From Tenacibaculum sp. M341 (GTDB taxonomy: Bacteria; Bacteroidota; Bacteroidia; Flavobacteriales; Flavobacteriaceae): a stretch of 64,000 nt of DNA. Below the pieces are notes generated by a model. That model had not been told where the DNA came from. It worked only from the letters and a program-made list of their open reading frames with translations, and did no database searches. Location of the stretch: NCBI RefSeq assembly GCF_004337695.1, contig NZ_SJXJ01000011.1:62001-126000 (forward strand), read 5' to 3'. Made by a program: the position numbers and the translations under genes. This document shows positions 16,294 through 25,508 of the stretch, one piece after another (the stretch's first letter is position 1; every line of letters starts with the position of its first letter).

Positions 16294-18636
16294 TTATTTT
16301 TTAAATTCTATAAAGAATGTTGTGCCAATGCCTTTTTTACTTTCAAGCCATATTTTTCCACCGTAAGCATCTACAATCTTTTTAACGATTGACAATCCAA
16401 TACCTGAAGAATTTTTATGATTTCCCAATGATTGAAAAACTTCAAATATTTTCTTGTAATACTCCTCTGGTATTCCAACACCATTATCTGATACACTAAA
16501 GATAAAACTTTTATTTTTTTCTTTAAAATCTATTTCTACTATCCCCTTTTCTTTATCAATATAATTTACAGCATTACTCATTAAATTTTGAAAAAGTTGT
16601 TGAATTCTAACTTTATCAGCATTAATAGTAGGTAAATTTTTATTGATTTTGATTTCTACATGCTTTGGCACATATATAATCTTCTTTATCTCATCTACAA
16701 CTTCGTAAGTATTTACTTTTTCAGTGTTTGCCAAAGAATCACTATCAATACTTGAATAATTTAAAATATCATTGATCAGTCGTTCCATTTTTTCAACTAC
16801 TTCCTGAATCAAATCAACATTTTTCATTCCTCCCGATCCTAAAGACTCTCCATAATCTTCCTTCAACCAACTTGTTAATGCCGAAATACTTCGCAAAGGA
16901 GATTTTAAATCATGAGATACTACATGTGCATACTCTTCTAATTCAACATTTCTCCTTTCCACTTTTTTCAACAACTGTTCTTTCTGACGCTCTAAACTCT
17001 TAATATGAGTGATATCTAAAATAATACCAATAGAACCTATAATTTCTCCTTGAATATTAAAATTAGGTGCCGTACTTACTAAAAGTGATTTTTCTACATT
17101 TACATTATTGATAAAACTAAATTCATAAGAACCAGATCTTCCTTTGTTTCTTCTCTTTTGAATTAGTTCTTTTATTTTATCTTTCTTAAATAAATTTCGA
17201 ATGTCTTGTTGTAAAATTTCATCTTCATCAAAACCAGTCATCTTGATAAAACTCTTGTTAGCTGATAAAATGAAATTATCATTATCTAACTCTACCAAAC
17301 CTAACTGTAAGTTTGCAATAATATTACTGTAACGTTTTTTATGAGCTTCTAAGCTTTTTCGGTAGTTTCTTGACAAAGTAACATCTCTGTAAGTCCACAA
17401 ATGTCCTTTGTACTCTTTCCCTTCTGATACAGGTATATAATCACGCTCTAGAATTCGACCGTTTTTTAAGCGAATTTCATCTCCTAGCACCACTTTTTTG
17501 TCCTTTACTAATTTTTTCACCCTTGTACTATGATACTCAGGATTTTCAAAAATCAACTTAGTTTCTTCAAGTAATTTAGCTGAATTTTCACCTATTAGTT
17601 TTCTTTTATCTATTGAAAATAACTCGCGAAACTTATCATTAGTAATTACAATATCTCTTTGTTCATCTTCTAACAACACCCCACTATCTAATTTAGATAT
17701 TAGTGATGACAGTCTGTTTTCAGATTCTACTAATTTTCTATTGGCTAATTTATTTTTTGTAATATCTTCAATGGTAGCAACCTGAAATTTTATCTTGTTA
17801 TCCTTATCTCTTACAGCTTTAACAGTTGTTTTAGCCCAAAGAATATCTCCGTCTTTTTTAATATATCGTTTCTCTAAGCTAAACTTGTTTAATTCACCTT
17901 TGCTAAGCTTCGATTTTAAGAGAGTAGATTTTTCTTTATCTTCTGGATGAGTAAAATCTGTTACTTTCATTTTCTTCAACTCGCTAGATGAATACCCCAA
18001 CATCTTCCCTAAAGATTTATTCACGAAAATAAAATCATTCTCATCTTCTTTAGACAATGTTATTCCTATAGGCGAATTATTAAAAATAATATCGAGCTGA
18101 TCTTTTTGTGTTTCTAATAAGTTCTGAAGTTCAATTTCTTTGGTAATATCTCTAACAATACCTTGTGCTCCTATTATTTTCTTTTCCTTATTATATATAA
18201 GACTAGAATTAACTTCTATTTGCTTTATACTTCCGCACTTTCTAATAATACGTGCTCTATATTTAGAATAAGATCCATCATCTAATAATTTTTTGAATGA
18301 TCCCAACGTATATTTGTAATCATCTGGATGTATTAACTTCATCAAATTAAAAGGCGTGTCTTCGTCATGTTTGTAACCAAATAACTCAGAAGCAATGTTA
18401 TTCATTTTGATAACATTTCCTTTTAAATCAATAGAAACAAAAGCATCATTGATGTTCTCAAAAATACCAAGTAATTCAGCTTCTTTTTGTTGAAAAGTAT
18501 GTTGCAATTTTTCATTCTTACTTTCTAACTCAAGATTTTTTTTCTCAAGCTCAAGAATTCTTTGCTCCTTAATAAGCAGCTCGTTATGTTTCTCTTTTAA
18601 AGAATGTTCTAAATTGTCTGTATCAATTCCACTCAT
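16294..18636 (-). CDS. Cytosolic multi-PAS sensor histidine kinase
   Basis: A 780-residue kinase. The N-terminal ~50 residues are a coiled coil rich in Glu, Lys and Leu. Four PAS/PAC units follow (about 55-170, 180-300, 305-415 and 430-550), each with the ...NxxxxxxxGY/F pattern. The HisKA dimerisation helix has the phospho-acceptor His near 575 in HVVSHDLKSPLRS, and the C-terminal HATPase_c domain carries VSDNGVGIPEEY and SSGIGLSIVKKI boxes. There are no membrane helices, so PAS domains sense a cytosolic signal. It carries no receiver domain itself; the separate receiver gene lies 104 bp upstream. A TTG at 18654 is an alternative start; ATG at 18636 is preferred. Confidence 0.9.
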   Translation of the reverse strand: MSGIDTDNLEHSLKEKHNELLIKEQRILELEKKNLELESKNEKLQHTFQQKEAELLGIFENINDAFVSIDLKGNVIKMNNIASELFGYKHDEDTPFNLMKLIHPDDYKYTLGSFKKLLDDGSYSKYRARIIRKCGSIKQIEVNSSLIYNKEKKIIGAQGIVRDITKEIELQNLLETQKDQLDIIFNNSPIGITLSKEDENDFIFVNKSLGKMLGYSSSELKKMKVTDFTHPEDKEKSTLLKSKLSKGELNKFSLEKRYIKKDGDILWAKTTVKAVRDKDNKIKFQVATIEDITKNKLANRKLVESENRLSSLISKLDSGVLLEDEQRDIVITNDKFRELFSIDKRKLIGENSAKLLEETKLIFENPEYHSTRVKKLVKDKKVVLGDEIRLKNGRILERDYIPVSEGKEYKGHLWTYRDVTLSRNYRKSLEAHKKRYSNIIANLQLGLVELDNDNFILSANKSFIKMTGFDEDEILQQDIRNLFKKDKIKELIQKRRNKGRSGSYEFSFINNVNVEKSLLVSTAPNFNIQGEIIGSIGIILDITHIKSLERQKEQLLKKVERRNVELEEYAHVVSHDLKSPLRSISALTSWLKEDYGESLGSGGMKNVDLIQEVVEKMERLINDILNYSSIDSDSLANTEKVNTYEVVDEIKKIIYVPKHVEIKINKNLPTINADKVRIQQLFQNLMSNAVNYIDKEKGIVEIDFKEKNKSFIFSVSDNGVGIPEEYYKKIFEVFQSLGNHKNSSGIGLSIVKKIVDAYGGKIWLESKKGIGTTFFIEFKK

Positions 18637-18740
18637 AAATTCTAAATTGAACAATAATTAAAAGCTTACCTTTTACTCCAATTTACGAGTTTAAATTAAT
18701 AAAATTTGTCGGTTAATTTTAAGTCTTAGCAGTAAAAATC

Positions 18741-19154
18741 TTAAACAGTTATTAATTCGTTAGCACTCCAATAAGATAATACCTTTACTAATTTACTTTG
18801 ATAATCTTCATATTTAAGAGGCTTTACAATATAACCAGCTATCCCTATTTTATAACATTCTAACATGTCTTTTTGATTGCTCGAAGTAGTTAGTACAACA
18901 GTTGGTAAATATTTTAGAACTTCATCATTTTTTAAGATCTTTAAAAACTCGATACCGTTAATTTTAGGCATATTTAAATCAAGTAATATAATACTTGGAA
19001 GATTGTCTCTGTCTGATAAAATTTCTAATGCTTCTTCTCCATTATTAGCCTCAATAACATTATGAATAGAATTTAATTTTGATAAAATTCTATTAAACTT
19101 CATAATCTCTATTTGATCATCTTCAATTAACAAAATTGTTAATTTTTTTTGCAT
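18741..19154 (-). CDS. Single-domain CheY-like response regulator
   Basis: A 137-residue protein made only of a receiver domain. The acidic pair E11-D12-D13 (LLIEDDQIE), the phosphorylated D59 (ILLDLNMPKING) and K111 (YIVKPLKYED) are all present. It has no output domain, so it acts by protein contact or as a phosphate donor or sink. It is the first gene of the minus-strand signalling operon, followed by the PAS kinase, Hpt and LytTR genes. In this context it is the likely middle receiver of a kinase to receiver to Hpt to LytTR relay. Confidence 0.9.
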   Translation of the reverse strand: MQKKLTILLIEDDQIEIMKFNRILSKLNSIHNVIEANNGEEALEILSDRDNLPSIILLDLNMPKINGIEFLKILKNDEVLKYLPTVVLTTSSNQKDMLECYKIGIAGYIVKPLKYEDYQSKLVKVLSYWSANELITV

Positions 19155-19378
19155 TTTTTATAATTTAGTAGCTTTAATCTGCAATTTAATTTTAATATCA
19201 CCCGATTTTTTTTTCTTTAGTTTAAGTAATCGTATTTAACGGTAAAGAGTAGAAAAGTGTAGACGAACAGACTAAATGGCTCTTTCAATATTTTTGAGTT
19301 TTAATTTTCTTTTATATCTTCAAAAACTAATTTTTGTTTGTTACAAATATGTATTCAACTCTTTAAAATCAACTTCAA

Positions 19379-21484
19379 TTGATCTATTCATCTTTTAAAA
19401 AATATATTCTACTACCATTCATCATTTTCGCTTTTTCTTGTAAAAAAAACGTTTCTGAATACACTTATACCAACGAGTTAATTAATGAATCTAGCCCTTA
19501 CCTACTTCAACATGCTCATAATCCTGTAAATTGGTATCCTTGGAAAAATCAGTATTTAGAGAAAGCTAAAAAAGAAAACAAACTCATTTTATTATCTATA
19601 GGTTACTCTTCATGCCATTGGTGCCATGTAATGGAGAAAGAAACTTTTGAAGATAAAGAGGTCGCTGAGTTTATGAATACACACTTTATAAATATTAAAG
19701 TGGATAGAGAGGAACATCCTAATGTAGATAAAACATATTTAACTGCTGTAAAAGTAATGACTGGTAATGGTGGTTGGCCTTTAAACTGTATCCTTTTACC
19801 TAATGGTGAACCTCTTTGGGGTGGAACTTATTTTAACAAAGAAAATTGGTTAAATGCTTTACAAAATATTCAAGCTATTTATGCTGAAGATCCTGAACAA
19901 GCGAAAGAATTTGCTACCAGATTATCTAAAGATTTAATTTCACTACAAACGGTTTCAAATAATCAAAAAAACATCAATTTCTCAACTGATACTTTAAAAG
20001 TGTTCATTAACGATTGGAAACAAAGTTTAGATACTATTAACGGAGGATTAGTTGGTAAAAACCAGTTTCCAAGACCAAGTAGTTATCAATTTCTATTGAG
20101 ATATTCACATCAAACAAACGACACTTTATTACAACAATTTGTATTTAAAACATTAGATAAAATAGCATTAGGCGGATTGAATGATCCTATTGAAGGTGGT
20201 TTTGCTAGGTATACCGTTGATAACAAATGGCATATTCCTCATTTTGAAAAAATGTTATATGATAATGCTCAGTTAATTTCATTATTTTCAAATGCCTATC
20301 AATTATCTAAAAATGAACGTTATAAAAAAATAGTGTACAATACCTTACACTTTACAGATACCAATCTCCATAAAAATGATCTTTATTTCTCTTCTTTAAA
20401 TGCTGATAGTTTTAATGAAAACAACGAATTGGAAGAAGGTGCCTATTATACATGGAAAAAAGACTCTTTACAAACATTCATAAAAGATGATTTTGAATTA
20501 TTCAGCGATTATTTTGGAATTGATAAAATTGAAAAGTTAGAAAACAAGCATGTTTTGTTACAAATATATAGGGATAGTGTTTTTGCAAAAAAACATCAAC
20601 TAAAACTTGATGAGTTAAACACAAAGGTTTCCTCTTGGAAGAAAATATTATTAGAAAAGCGTGCTAATAGAGTTGCTCCTGAATTAGATAATAAAATACT
20701 TACTTCTTGGAATGCTCTTATGTTACAAGCTTTAACTGATGCATATAAAGTTTTTGGAGATGAAAGCATAAAAAAGAAAGCTATTAAAAATGCCATCGCT
20801 CTAAAAAACAAAGCTATTTCAAATGACGGATCGGTATACAGAAGTATAAATTCTGAAAACAACAAAATAAAGGGCACTATGGAAGATTATGCTTTGCTAA
20901 TTAATTCTTACATATCTTTATACCAAATAACATTTGATGAAAGTTGGCTACAAACAGCCAATAAATTAACAGAATATGTACTGAAAAATTTCTATGATAA
21001 AAATAAAGGATTCTTTTATCCTTTAAAAGAGAATCAGAATTCCATTATGAATAACCTAAATATTGAAGACATTGTAATACCTTCAGCTAACTCTGTAATG
21101 AATAAAAATCTTTTCTTTTTAAGCCATTATTTTGATCATAAAAATTACGCTGACATTTCTTATAAAATGCTACATAACATACTACCCAAAATAAAAAAAC
21201 ACCCTTATTCATATTCTAATTGGTTAGATAGTTATTTAAATCTTTCACTTCCTTTTTATGAAACTGTTATTGCAGGTGAAAATGCGCTCGAAAAATCAAA
21301 AGAATTAAATAATTATTACATACCCAATCAACTATTATCTGGTAGTACACAAAAAAGTGAACTTCCTTTATTAAAAGGACGATTTACAGATAGTAATACA
21401 TTTATATATGTTTGCGTTAACAAAACATGTAAACTCCCCACAGATGACATAAAAAAAGCACGAGAAATGCTTACAAAACAATAA
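19379..21484 (+). CDS. DUF255/thioredoxin-domain protein (YyaL/SPATA20 family)
   Basis: A 701-residue protein with a lipoprotein-like signal (lipobox cysteine C21 in FAFSCKK). The N-terminal DUF255 thioredoxin-like domain shows [17 protein letters not shown] and the CxxC motif C79-H-W-C82 in [11 protein letters not shown], hallmarks of the YyaL/SPATA20 family. The rest (~230-680) is an all-helical six-hairpin (alpha/alpha)6-type domain like N-acylglucosamine 2-epimerases and glycosidases. The reaction is not known. The protein ends with [17 protein letters not shown], a conserved family tail. No ATG is available near the signal peptide, so TTG at 19379 is the probable start. It is monocistronic with a bidirectional terminator behind. 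Confidence 0.85.
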   Translation: MIYSSFKKYILLPFIIFAFSCKKNVSEYTYTNELINESSPYLLQHAHNPVNWYPWKNQYLEKAKKENKLILLSIGYSSCHWCHVMEKETFEDKEVAEFMNTHFINIKVDREEHPNVDKTYLTAVKVMTGNGGWPLNCILLPNGEPLWGGTYFNKENWLNALQNIQAIYAEDPEQAKEFATRLSKDLISLQTVSNNQKNINFSTDTLKVFINDWKQSLDTINGGLVGKNQFPRPSSYQFLLRYSHQTNDTLLQQFVFKTLDKIALGGLNDPIEGGFARYTVDNKWHIPHFEKMLYDNAQLISLFSNAYQLSKNERYKKIVYNTLHFTDTNLHKNDLYFSSLNADSFNENNELEEGAYYTWKKDSLQTFIKDDFELFSDYFGIDKIEKLENKHVLLQIYRDSVFAKKHQLKLDELNTKVSSWKKILLEKRANRVAPELDNKILTSWNALMLQALTDAYKVFGDESIKKKAIKNAIALKNKAISNDGSVYRSINSENNKIKGTMEDYALLINSYISLYQITFDESWLQTANKLTEYVLKNFYDKNKGFFYPLKENQNSIMNNLNIEDIVIPSANSVMNKNLFFLSHYFDHKNYADISYKMLHNILPKIKKHPYSYSNWLDSYLNLSLPFYETVIAGENALEKSKELNNYYIPNQLLSGSTQKSELPLLKGRFTDSNTFIYVCVNKTCKLPTDDIKKAREMLTKQ

Positions 21485-21491
21485 TATATCA

Positions 21492-21530
21492 AAAACAAGA
21501 GAGGTGCTTTAAAAGCACCTCTCTTGTTTT
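21492..21530. terminator. Bidirectional terminator between convergent genes
   Basis: An 18-bp perfect inverted repeat (21492-21509 and 21513-21530) with a 3-base loop, containing AGAGAGGTGCTT in the left arm and ending in T runs on both strands. It lies 8 bp after the DUF255 gene and 10 bp before the stop of the minus-strand lipoprotein gene, so it ends both transcripts. Confidence 0.9.
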
Positions 21531-21539
21531 CTAAACTGA

Positions 21540-22274
21540 TCAATCGATATTTTTACTTGATAAAATTACATCATCAATCCAAACTTTTCGATACCCTCCA
21601 TTTTTCTGATAATCAACCCAACCTAATGTTATGGCTTCAAAAAAAGGAAATGTCCAATCACCATTATTTTCATTACTTAAACATCCTTTCTCAAGATTGT
21701 TTCCTTTTAATTCATGCACTAATTCATTATCCAACCACAACTTCATATTATTAGTTTTTCTATTCATATACCATTTTAGAGAAAACCATCTTTTCTCAGG
21801 TATTTTAAACTTTGTATGATGCCAACAATCCGATTTTATTCCTTTAGTATCATAATTTGCCATGAGTCTTTGGTTATGTTGACCTCCATAACGAACCTCA
21901 GCTATAAAATCTTTCTCTGTTTTTCCAGAAGCCTGAATCATTGTCCAGTGAATTCCATCTGGAGAAGCTTCTTCTATGTACATTTTTAAACTTCCATAAT
22001 AGAATTCAGTTTCTTTATTAAAAAGATCATACACAGAAATAAAAGCTCTATTCTGAAAACCTTCTCCACTATTAAAAAACATTGATTTTTTTCCTGAAAA
22101 AGATTTTGTTGTATCTATATAAACTAATCCTTCTCCCGATGTAACCCATGGAGATATTGGTTGCTTTTGTGATTCATATTTTTCAAAATCATCTTGGAAT
22201 ACAATTGTAGTATTTTTAGCACACGAAATAAAAAGCAACAATATTGCTACTATTAACAACTTAATAGTCTTCAT
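21540..22274 (-). CDS. Cip1-like beta-jellyroll lipoprotein (putative polysaccharide-active)
   Basis: A 244-residue lipoprotein (lipobox LLLFISC, C18) with a concanavalin-like jellyroll pattern. It opens VFQDDFEKYESQ, has CWHHTKFKIPEKRWFSLKWY and MKLWLDNELVHEL in the middle, and ends AITLGWVDYQKNGGYRKVWI followed by DDV. The arrangement (opening DDFE, paired Trp strands, closing VWIDDV) resembles Cip1 of Trichoderma and its relatives, which share their fold with glucuronan lyases (PL20). Whether this copy cleaves or only binds a polysaccharide cannot be told. It is the last gene of the SusCD-led run, with 10 bp to the epimerase remnant, and probably acts at the outer membrane. Confidence 0.6.
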   Translation of the reverse strand: MKTIKLLIVAILLLFISCAKNTTIVFQDDFEKYESQKQPISPWVTSGEGLVYIDTTKSFSGKKSMFFNSGEGFQNRAFISVYDLFNKETEFYYGSLKMYIEEASPDGIHWTMIQASGKTEKDFIAEVRYGGQHNQRLMANYDTKGIKSDCWHHTKFKIPEKRWFSLKWYMNRKTNNMKLWLDNELVHELKGNNLEKGCLSNENNGDWTFPFFEAITLGWVDYQKNGGYRKVWIDDVILSSKNID

Positions 22275-22284
22275 ATTAATTTAG

Positions 22285-22482
22285 TTATAATAAACACATT
22301 CTAACAATATGATACGGCGATTTCCACATGTTCACTTTAGGTACATGTATTGGGTTTTTGTCTGCATCCAATTTTTCATACCATTCACCATGACTATGAT
22401 CTATCGCTTTTGTAGACCAAAACTCCATTACCTCATCTAAAATTGAAGCTATTTCTTTTTTACAAAACTCCGCAATACGCAT
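22285..22482 (-). pseudogene. Truncated AGE-family (N-acylglucosamine/cellobiose 2-epimerase) remnant
   Basis: A 65-codon reading frame. Its second half, HSHGEWYEKLDADKNP followed by WKSPYHIVRMCL, matches the C-terminal end of AGE-family epimerases, where WK.PYH..R is conserved. Full enzymes have about 390-420 residues and form an (alpha/alpha)6 barrel. The first 25 codons (KKEIASILDEVMEFW) resemble the N-terminal helix of the same family, so this may be an internal deletion that joined both ends in frame. The start ATG follows the stop of the GPH transporter gene directly (TAAATG), so it is still translationally coupled. An epimerase function is not possible at this length. Confidence 0.6.
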
Positions 22483-24090
22483 TTAAACCTTCGCTCTTCT
22501 AGCATTTAAATCTAAGGTTACTTCATCCATTTTACTTTGATTTAAGGGATACAGCACCATTAGGCCTGCAGCAATCATGGTAACAATTGCAGGTATCCAA
22601 CTCATTAACATTATTATTCCTGGAATAGCCTCTTTAATGGAAGCTCCACTTTGTCCATCATAGCCATAGATAGTTAATACAAATCCTATAATTGCGCCAG
22701 CAATACCTCCACCAAACTTGGAAGCAAAAGAACCTGCCGAGTATACTAAACCTGTTGCTCTTCTTTTATTTTTAAATTCAGAGTAATCTGCAGCATCACC
22801 AAGCATTGCAAAAAACAATGTTGGAAAAATAGCAGCAAAAAATTCAGAGATAATTCCTAATACGAAAATTAAAATTATATCATTCGGTCCACAAAAAAAT
22901 AGTAATGCATTGATTGTACCAGATAAAACTAAAGCATAAATAAATAAATTTCTTTTTCCAAGTCGTTTACCTAAGGGAGCTGTTACAATGGCTCCAGCTA
23001 TAGAAGCTAACATTAAACCTACTAAAAAACTAGCTGCTAATAGTTGATCATTTAGATAATGGGTAAAATAGATTACTATAATACCTTGTTTGATGGAGTT
23101 ATATATATTGAATAGTAACCCAACTACCAATAAAACTAACCATGCTTTATTTGTTATTAAATCTTTAAAGTCTTGTTTTAAATTACTCTTTTGCCCTTTT
23201 GGTGGTGAAACTCTTTCTTTTGTTGCATAAAATGTATACAACATAAAAACAATCAAAAAGAAGGATAATACATAAATAGATTTGCTATATCCATTATTCT
23301 GATCTATTATTGAAATATTTTCTTCCGCTAGATCAGCTTCTCCTTCAACTATAAAAGAATATTTTTCACCTGTTTTCATAGCGAAACTTTTTCTATTACT
23401 AGGTTCCTCATTCTGAAGAGCCTCATTTACTCCTGCTCCCCATGTAAACATGGCAATACCATCTTCAGTTTTTACATTCACACTAGAAACATCTTCTAAA
23501 GCTTCTATTTTAACACTATATTTTTTGTTTTCTAATTTTTCTATTTGAATAGTTGAACTTACTTTACCAAATGAAGCTACTAAATACAGTAGTAATCCTT
23601 GCACTAGCATACCTCCAACAAAGGCTCCTACCATTCTGTACGAACCTAAGCTAGTTCGTTCTTTATCATCGCCCGTCATCACAGCCATTAAAGCTCCATA
23701 AGGAATATTATTAGCCGTATAAATTAGCGTAAATAGAATATAAGTGATGTAGGCATAAACTATTTTACCTTTATCACTAAAATCTGGACTTGTAAATAAC
23801 AATGATAAAATAACACCTAATGGTATTGCTGTCCATAAAATCCAAGGTCGGAATTTACCATATTTAGAGTTTGTCCTATCTCCAATAACCCCCATTAAAA
23901 CATCACTAATTCCATCACTAAATCGAGCAGCTAAAAACAATACTCCAACTGTGGCTGGACTTAATCCAAAAACATCCGTATAATAAATAAATAAAAAAGT
24001 AGCGACTCCTCTCCAAGCGATATTCGCAGCTCCATCCCCTAAAGCATATCCTATTTTCTCTTTAATGGTAAGTTTCGTTTGTTCTAACAT
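22483..24090 (-). CDS. GPH-family (MelB-like) sugar:cation symporter with periplasmic insert
   Basis: A 535-residue membrane transporter of the glycoside-pentoside-hexuronide group. The MelB-type signature ARFSDGISDVLMGVIGDRT (residues 55-73) followed by SKYGKFRPW is clear, and there are about 12 hydrophobic helices. Most relatives have 440-480 residues. The extra length is a ~95-residue hydrophilic segment (about 174-268) between helices 5 and 6, with beta-strand-like patterns (YSVKIEALED, SFIVEGEADL). From the expected topology this loop faces the periplasm. It follows the GntP gene by 66 bp. The cargo is probably the oligosaccharide or monosaccharide released by the GH3 enzymes. Confidence 0.85.
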   Translation of the reverse strand: MLEQTKLTIKEKIGYALGDGAANIAWRGVATFLFIYYTDVFGLSPATVGVLFLAARFSDGISDVLMGVIGDRTNSKYGKFRPWILWTAIPLGVILSLLFTSPDFSDKGKIVYAYITYILFTLIYTANNIPYGALMAVMTGDDKERTSLGSYRMVGAFVGGMLVQGLLLYLVASFGKVSSTIQIEKLENKKYSVKIEALEDVSSVNVKTEDGIAMFTWGAGVNEALQNEEPSNRKSFAMKTGEKYSFIVEGEADLAEENISIIDQNNGYSKSIYVLSFFLIVFMLYTFYATKERVSPPKGQKSNLKQDFKDLITNKAWLVLLVVGLLFNIYNSIKQGIIVIYFTHYLNDQLLAASFLVGLMLASIAGAIVTAPLGKRLGKRNLFIYALVLSGTINALLFFCGPNDIILIFVLGIISEFFAAIFPTLFFAMLGDAADYSEFKNKRRATGLVYSAGSFASKFGGGIAGAIIGFVLTIYGYDGQSGASIKEAIPGIIMLMSWIPAIVTMIAAGLMVLYPLNQSKMDEVTLDLNARRAKV

Positions 24091-24156
24091 GTGTGTTTTT
24101 ATTTGGTTAATATGTTTTTCTTTATTTGATTATAAACTTCTCTCTTTTTATCTTTC

Positions 24157-25506
24157 TTATGAAATAAATAATGACATTATTGTTATGATTGTAAAACTGG
24201 TTAAAGCTAAAATGGTTGTCATCATTGTCCAACTTTTAAATGTCTGTTTTTCATTTAATCCTAAATATTTTCCTACAAGCCAAAAACCACTATCGTTCAC
24301 ATGTGACATGATTGATGCTCCTGACGCTATAGCAATCACTAACAATGCTTTACTTAATTGAGAAATATCTCCGTTAGCTATTAAAGGGGCAGTTACACCC
24401 GCTGCAGTAATCATTGCTACTGTTGCTGAACCTTGTAAAACTCGAACTAAAACAGCTATAAAAAAACCGAAAAACAACATCCCTATTCCAATACTAGAAA
24501 AATAATTCGCTAACATTTCACCTGTTCCTGTATTAATTAGCATTTGTTTAAAAACACCACCTGCTCCAGTTAACAAAATAATTAAGCCAGCTGGTCCCAT
24601 AGAATTTGTAGCTACTTTTAATAACTTATCTTTTGACCATCCTCTTTTGATTCCTAATAGATACCATGCTATTATATTTGCAATTATTAAAGCTATAAAA
24701 GGATTTCCAATCATTTTCATCCATTCTTTCACATTTTCAGAAATAACATCATTCCCTACTAATGGACTATTTAAAAAGGTATTACCTACAATTAACAAAA
24801 TAGGTATAATGATGATGGTAATAATTAATCGAATTGCCGGGTACTCTTGTTCTTTATCTAATTCACTTTCTAATTTTGGAGCCTCAACATGTATTTTTTG
24901 AGAAATGTATTTTGCAAATAGAGGTCCACACACAACTGCTGTTGGTGCTCCTACTAAAAAACCAAACAAAATAACCCAACCTAAATCTGCTTTTAAAATA
25001 TCAGCTACAGCTACTGGTCCAGGAGTTGGGGGTATAAACGAATGAGTAATTGCCAGTCCTGCTAATAGAGGAATTGCATATAATAACAACGACTTTTGTG
25101 TTCTTCTTTGTAATGAATATACCATCGGTATTAAAATGATAAATGCTACGTCAAAGAATACTGGAATAGCCACTAAAAAACCCGTTAACATTAATGCCCA
25201 TGATGCATTTTTATCGCCAAACTTTGATAATAAATAAGTAGCTAATGCTTCTGCGCCTCCTGATTGTTCTAGAATGGCTCCAAAAATTGCACCTAAACCT
25301 ACAACTAAAGCTACAAAACCTAAGGTATTCCCCATACCACTTTGCATGGTTGTAATAATATTTGAAGGTGACATACCTGCAACAACACCAACAACAACAC
25401 TAGCTATTAATAACGAAATAAAAGCCTGAATTTTAAATCGTAATATTAAAACTAACAAGATAGCAACACCTGAAAAAACTGCCAATAAAAGTTGATAATC
25501 TAACAT
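24157..25506 (-). CDS. gntP: GntP-family gluconate:H+ symporter
   Basis: A 449-residue inner-membrane permease with about 12-14 hydrophobic segments. Family motifs include FFDVAFIILIPMVYSL and HSFIPPTPGPVAVADILKAD, with HVNDSGFWLVGKYLGL near the C-terminus, all typical of gluconate/idonate transporters. The ATG at 25506 begins two bases after the stop of the kinase-dehydrogenase gene; a TTG 12 bases earlier is less likely. Its place directly behind a gluconokinase/6-phosphogluconate dehydrogenase gene makes gluconate the likely substrate. Gluconate would come from the SMP-30-like lactonase product or from gluconate-ended oligosaccharides cut by GH3. Confidence 0.9.
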   Translation of the reverse strand: MLDYQLLLAVFSGVAILLVLILRFKIQAFISLLIASVVVGVVAGMSPSNIITTMQSGMGNTLGFVALVVGLGAIFGAILEQSGGAEALATYLLSKFGDKNASWALMLTGFLVAIPVFFDVAFIILIPMVYSLQRRTQKSLLLYAIPLLAGLAITHSFIPPTPGPVAVADILKADLGWVILFGFLVGAPTAVVCGPLFAKYISQKIHVEAPKLESELDKEQEYPAIRLIITIIIIPILLIVGNTFLNSPLVGNDVISENVKEWMKMIGNPFIALIIANIIAWYLLGIKRGWSKDKLLKVATNSMGPAGLIILLTGAGGVFKQMLINTGTGEMLANYFSSIGIGMLFFGFFIAVLVRVLQGSATVAMITAAGVTAPLIANGDISQLSKALLVIAIASGASIMSHVNDSGFWLVGKYLGLNEKQTFKSWTMMTTILALTSFTIITIMSLFIS

Positions 25507-25508
25507 AC

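Noticed and set aside
22285-22482. Short frame as a normal small gene
   Set aside because: Its only recognisable part is the conserved end of a much larger enzyme family, so a remnant is more likely, though a real small protein is not fully excluded.
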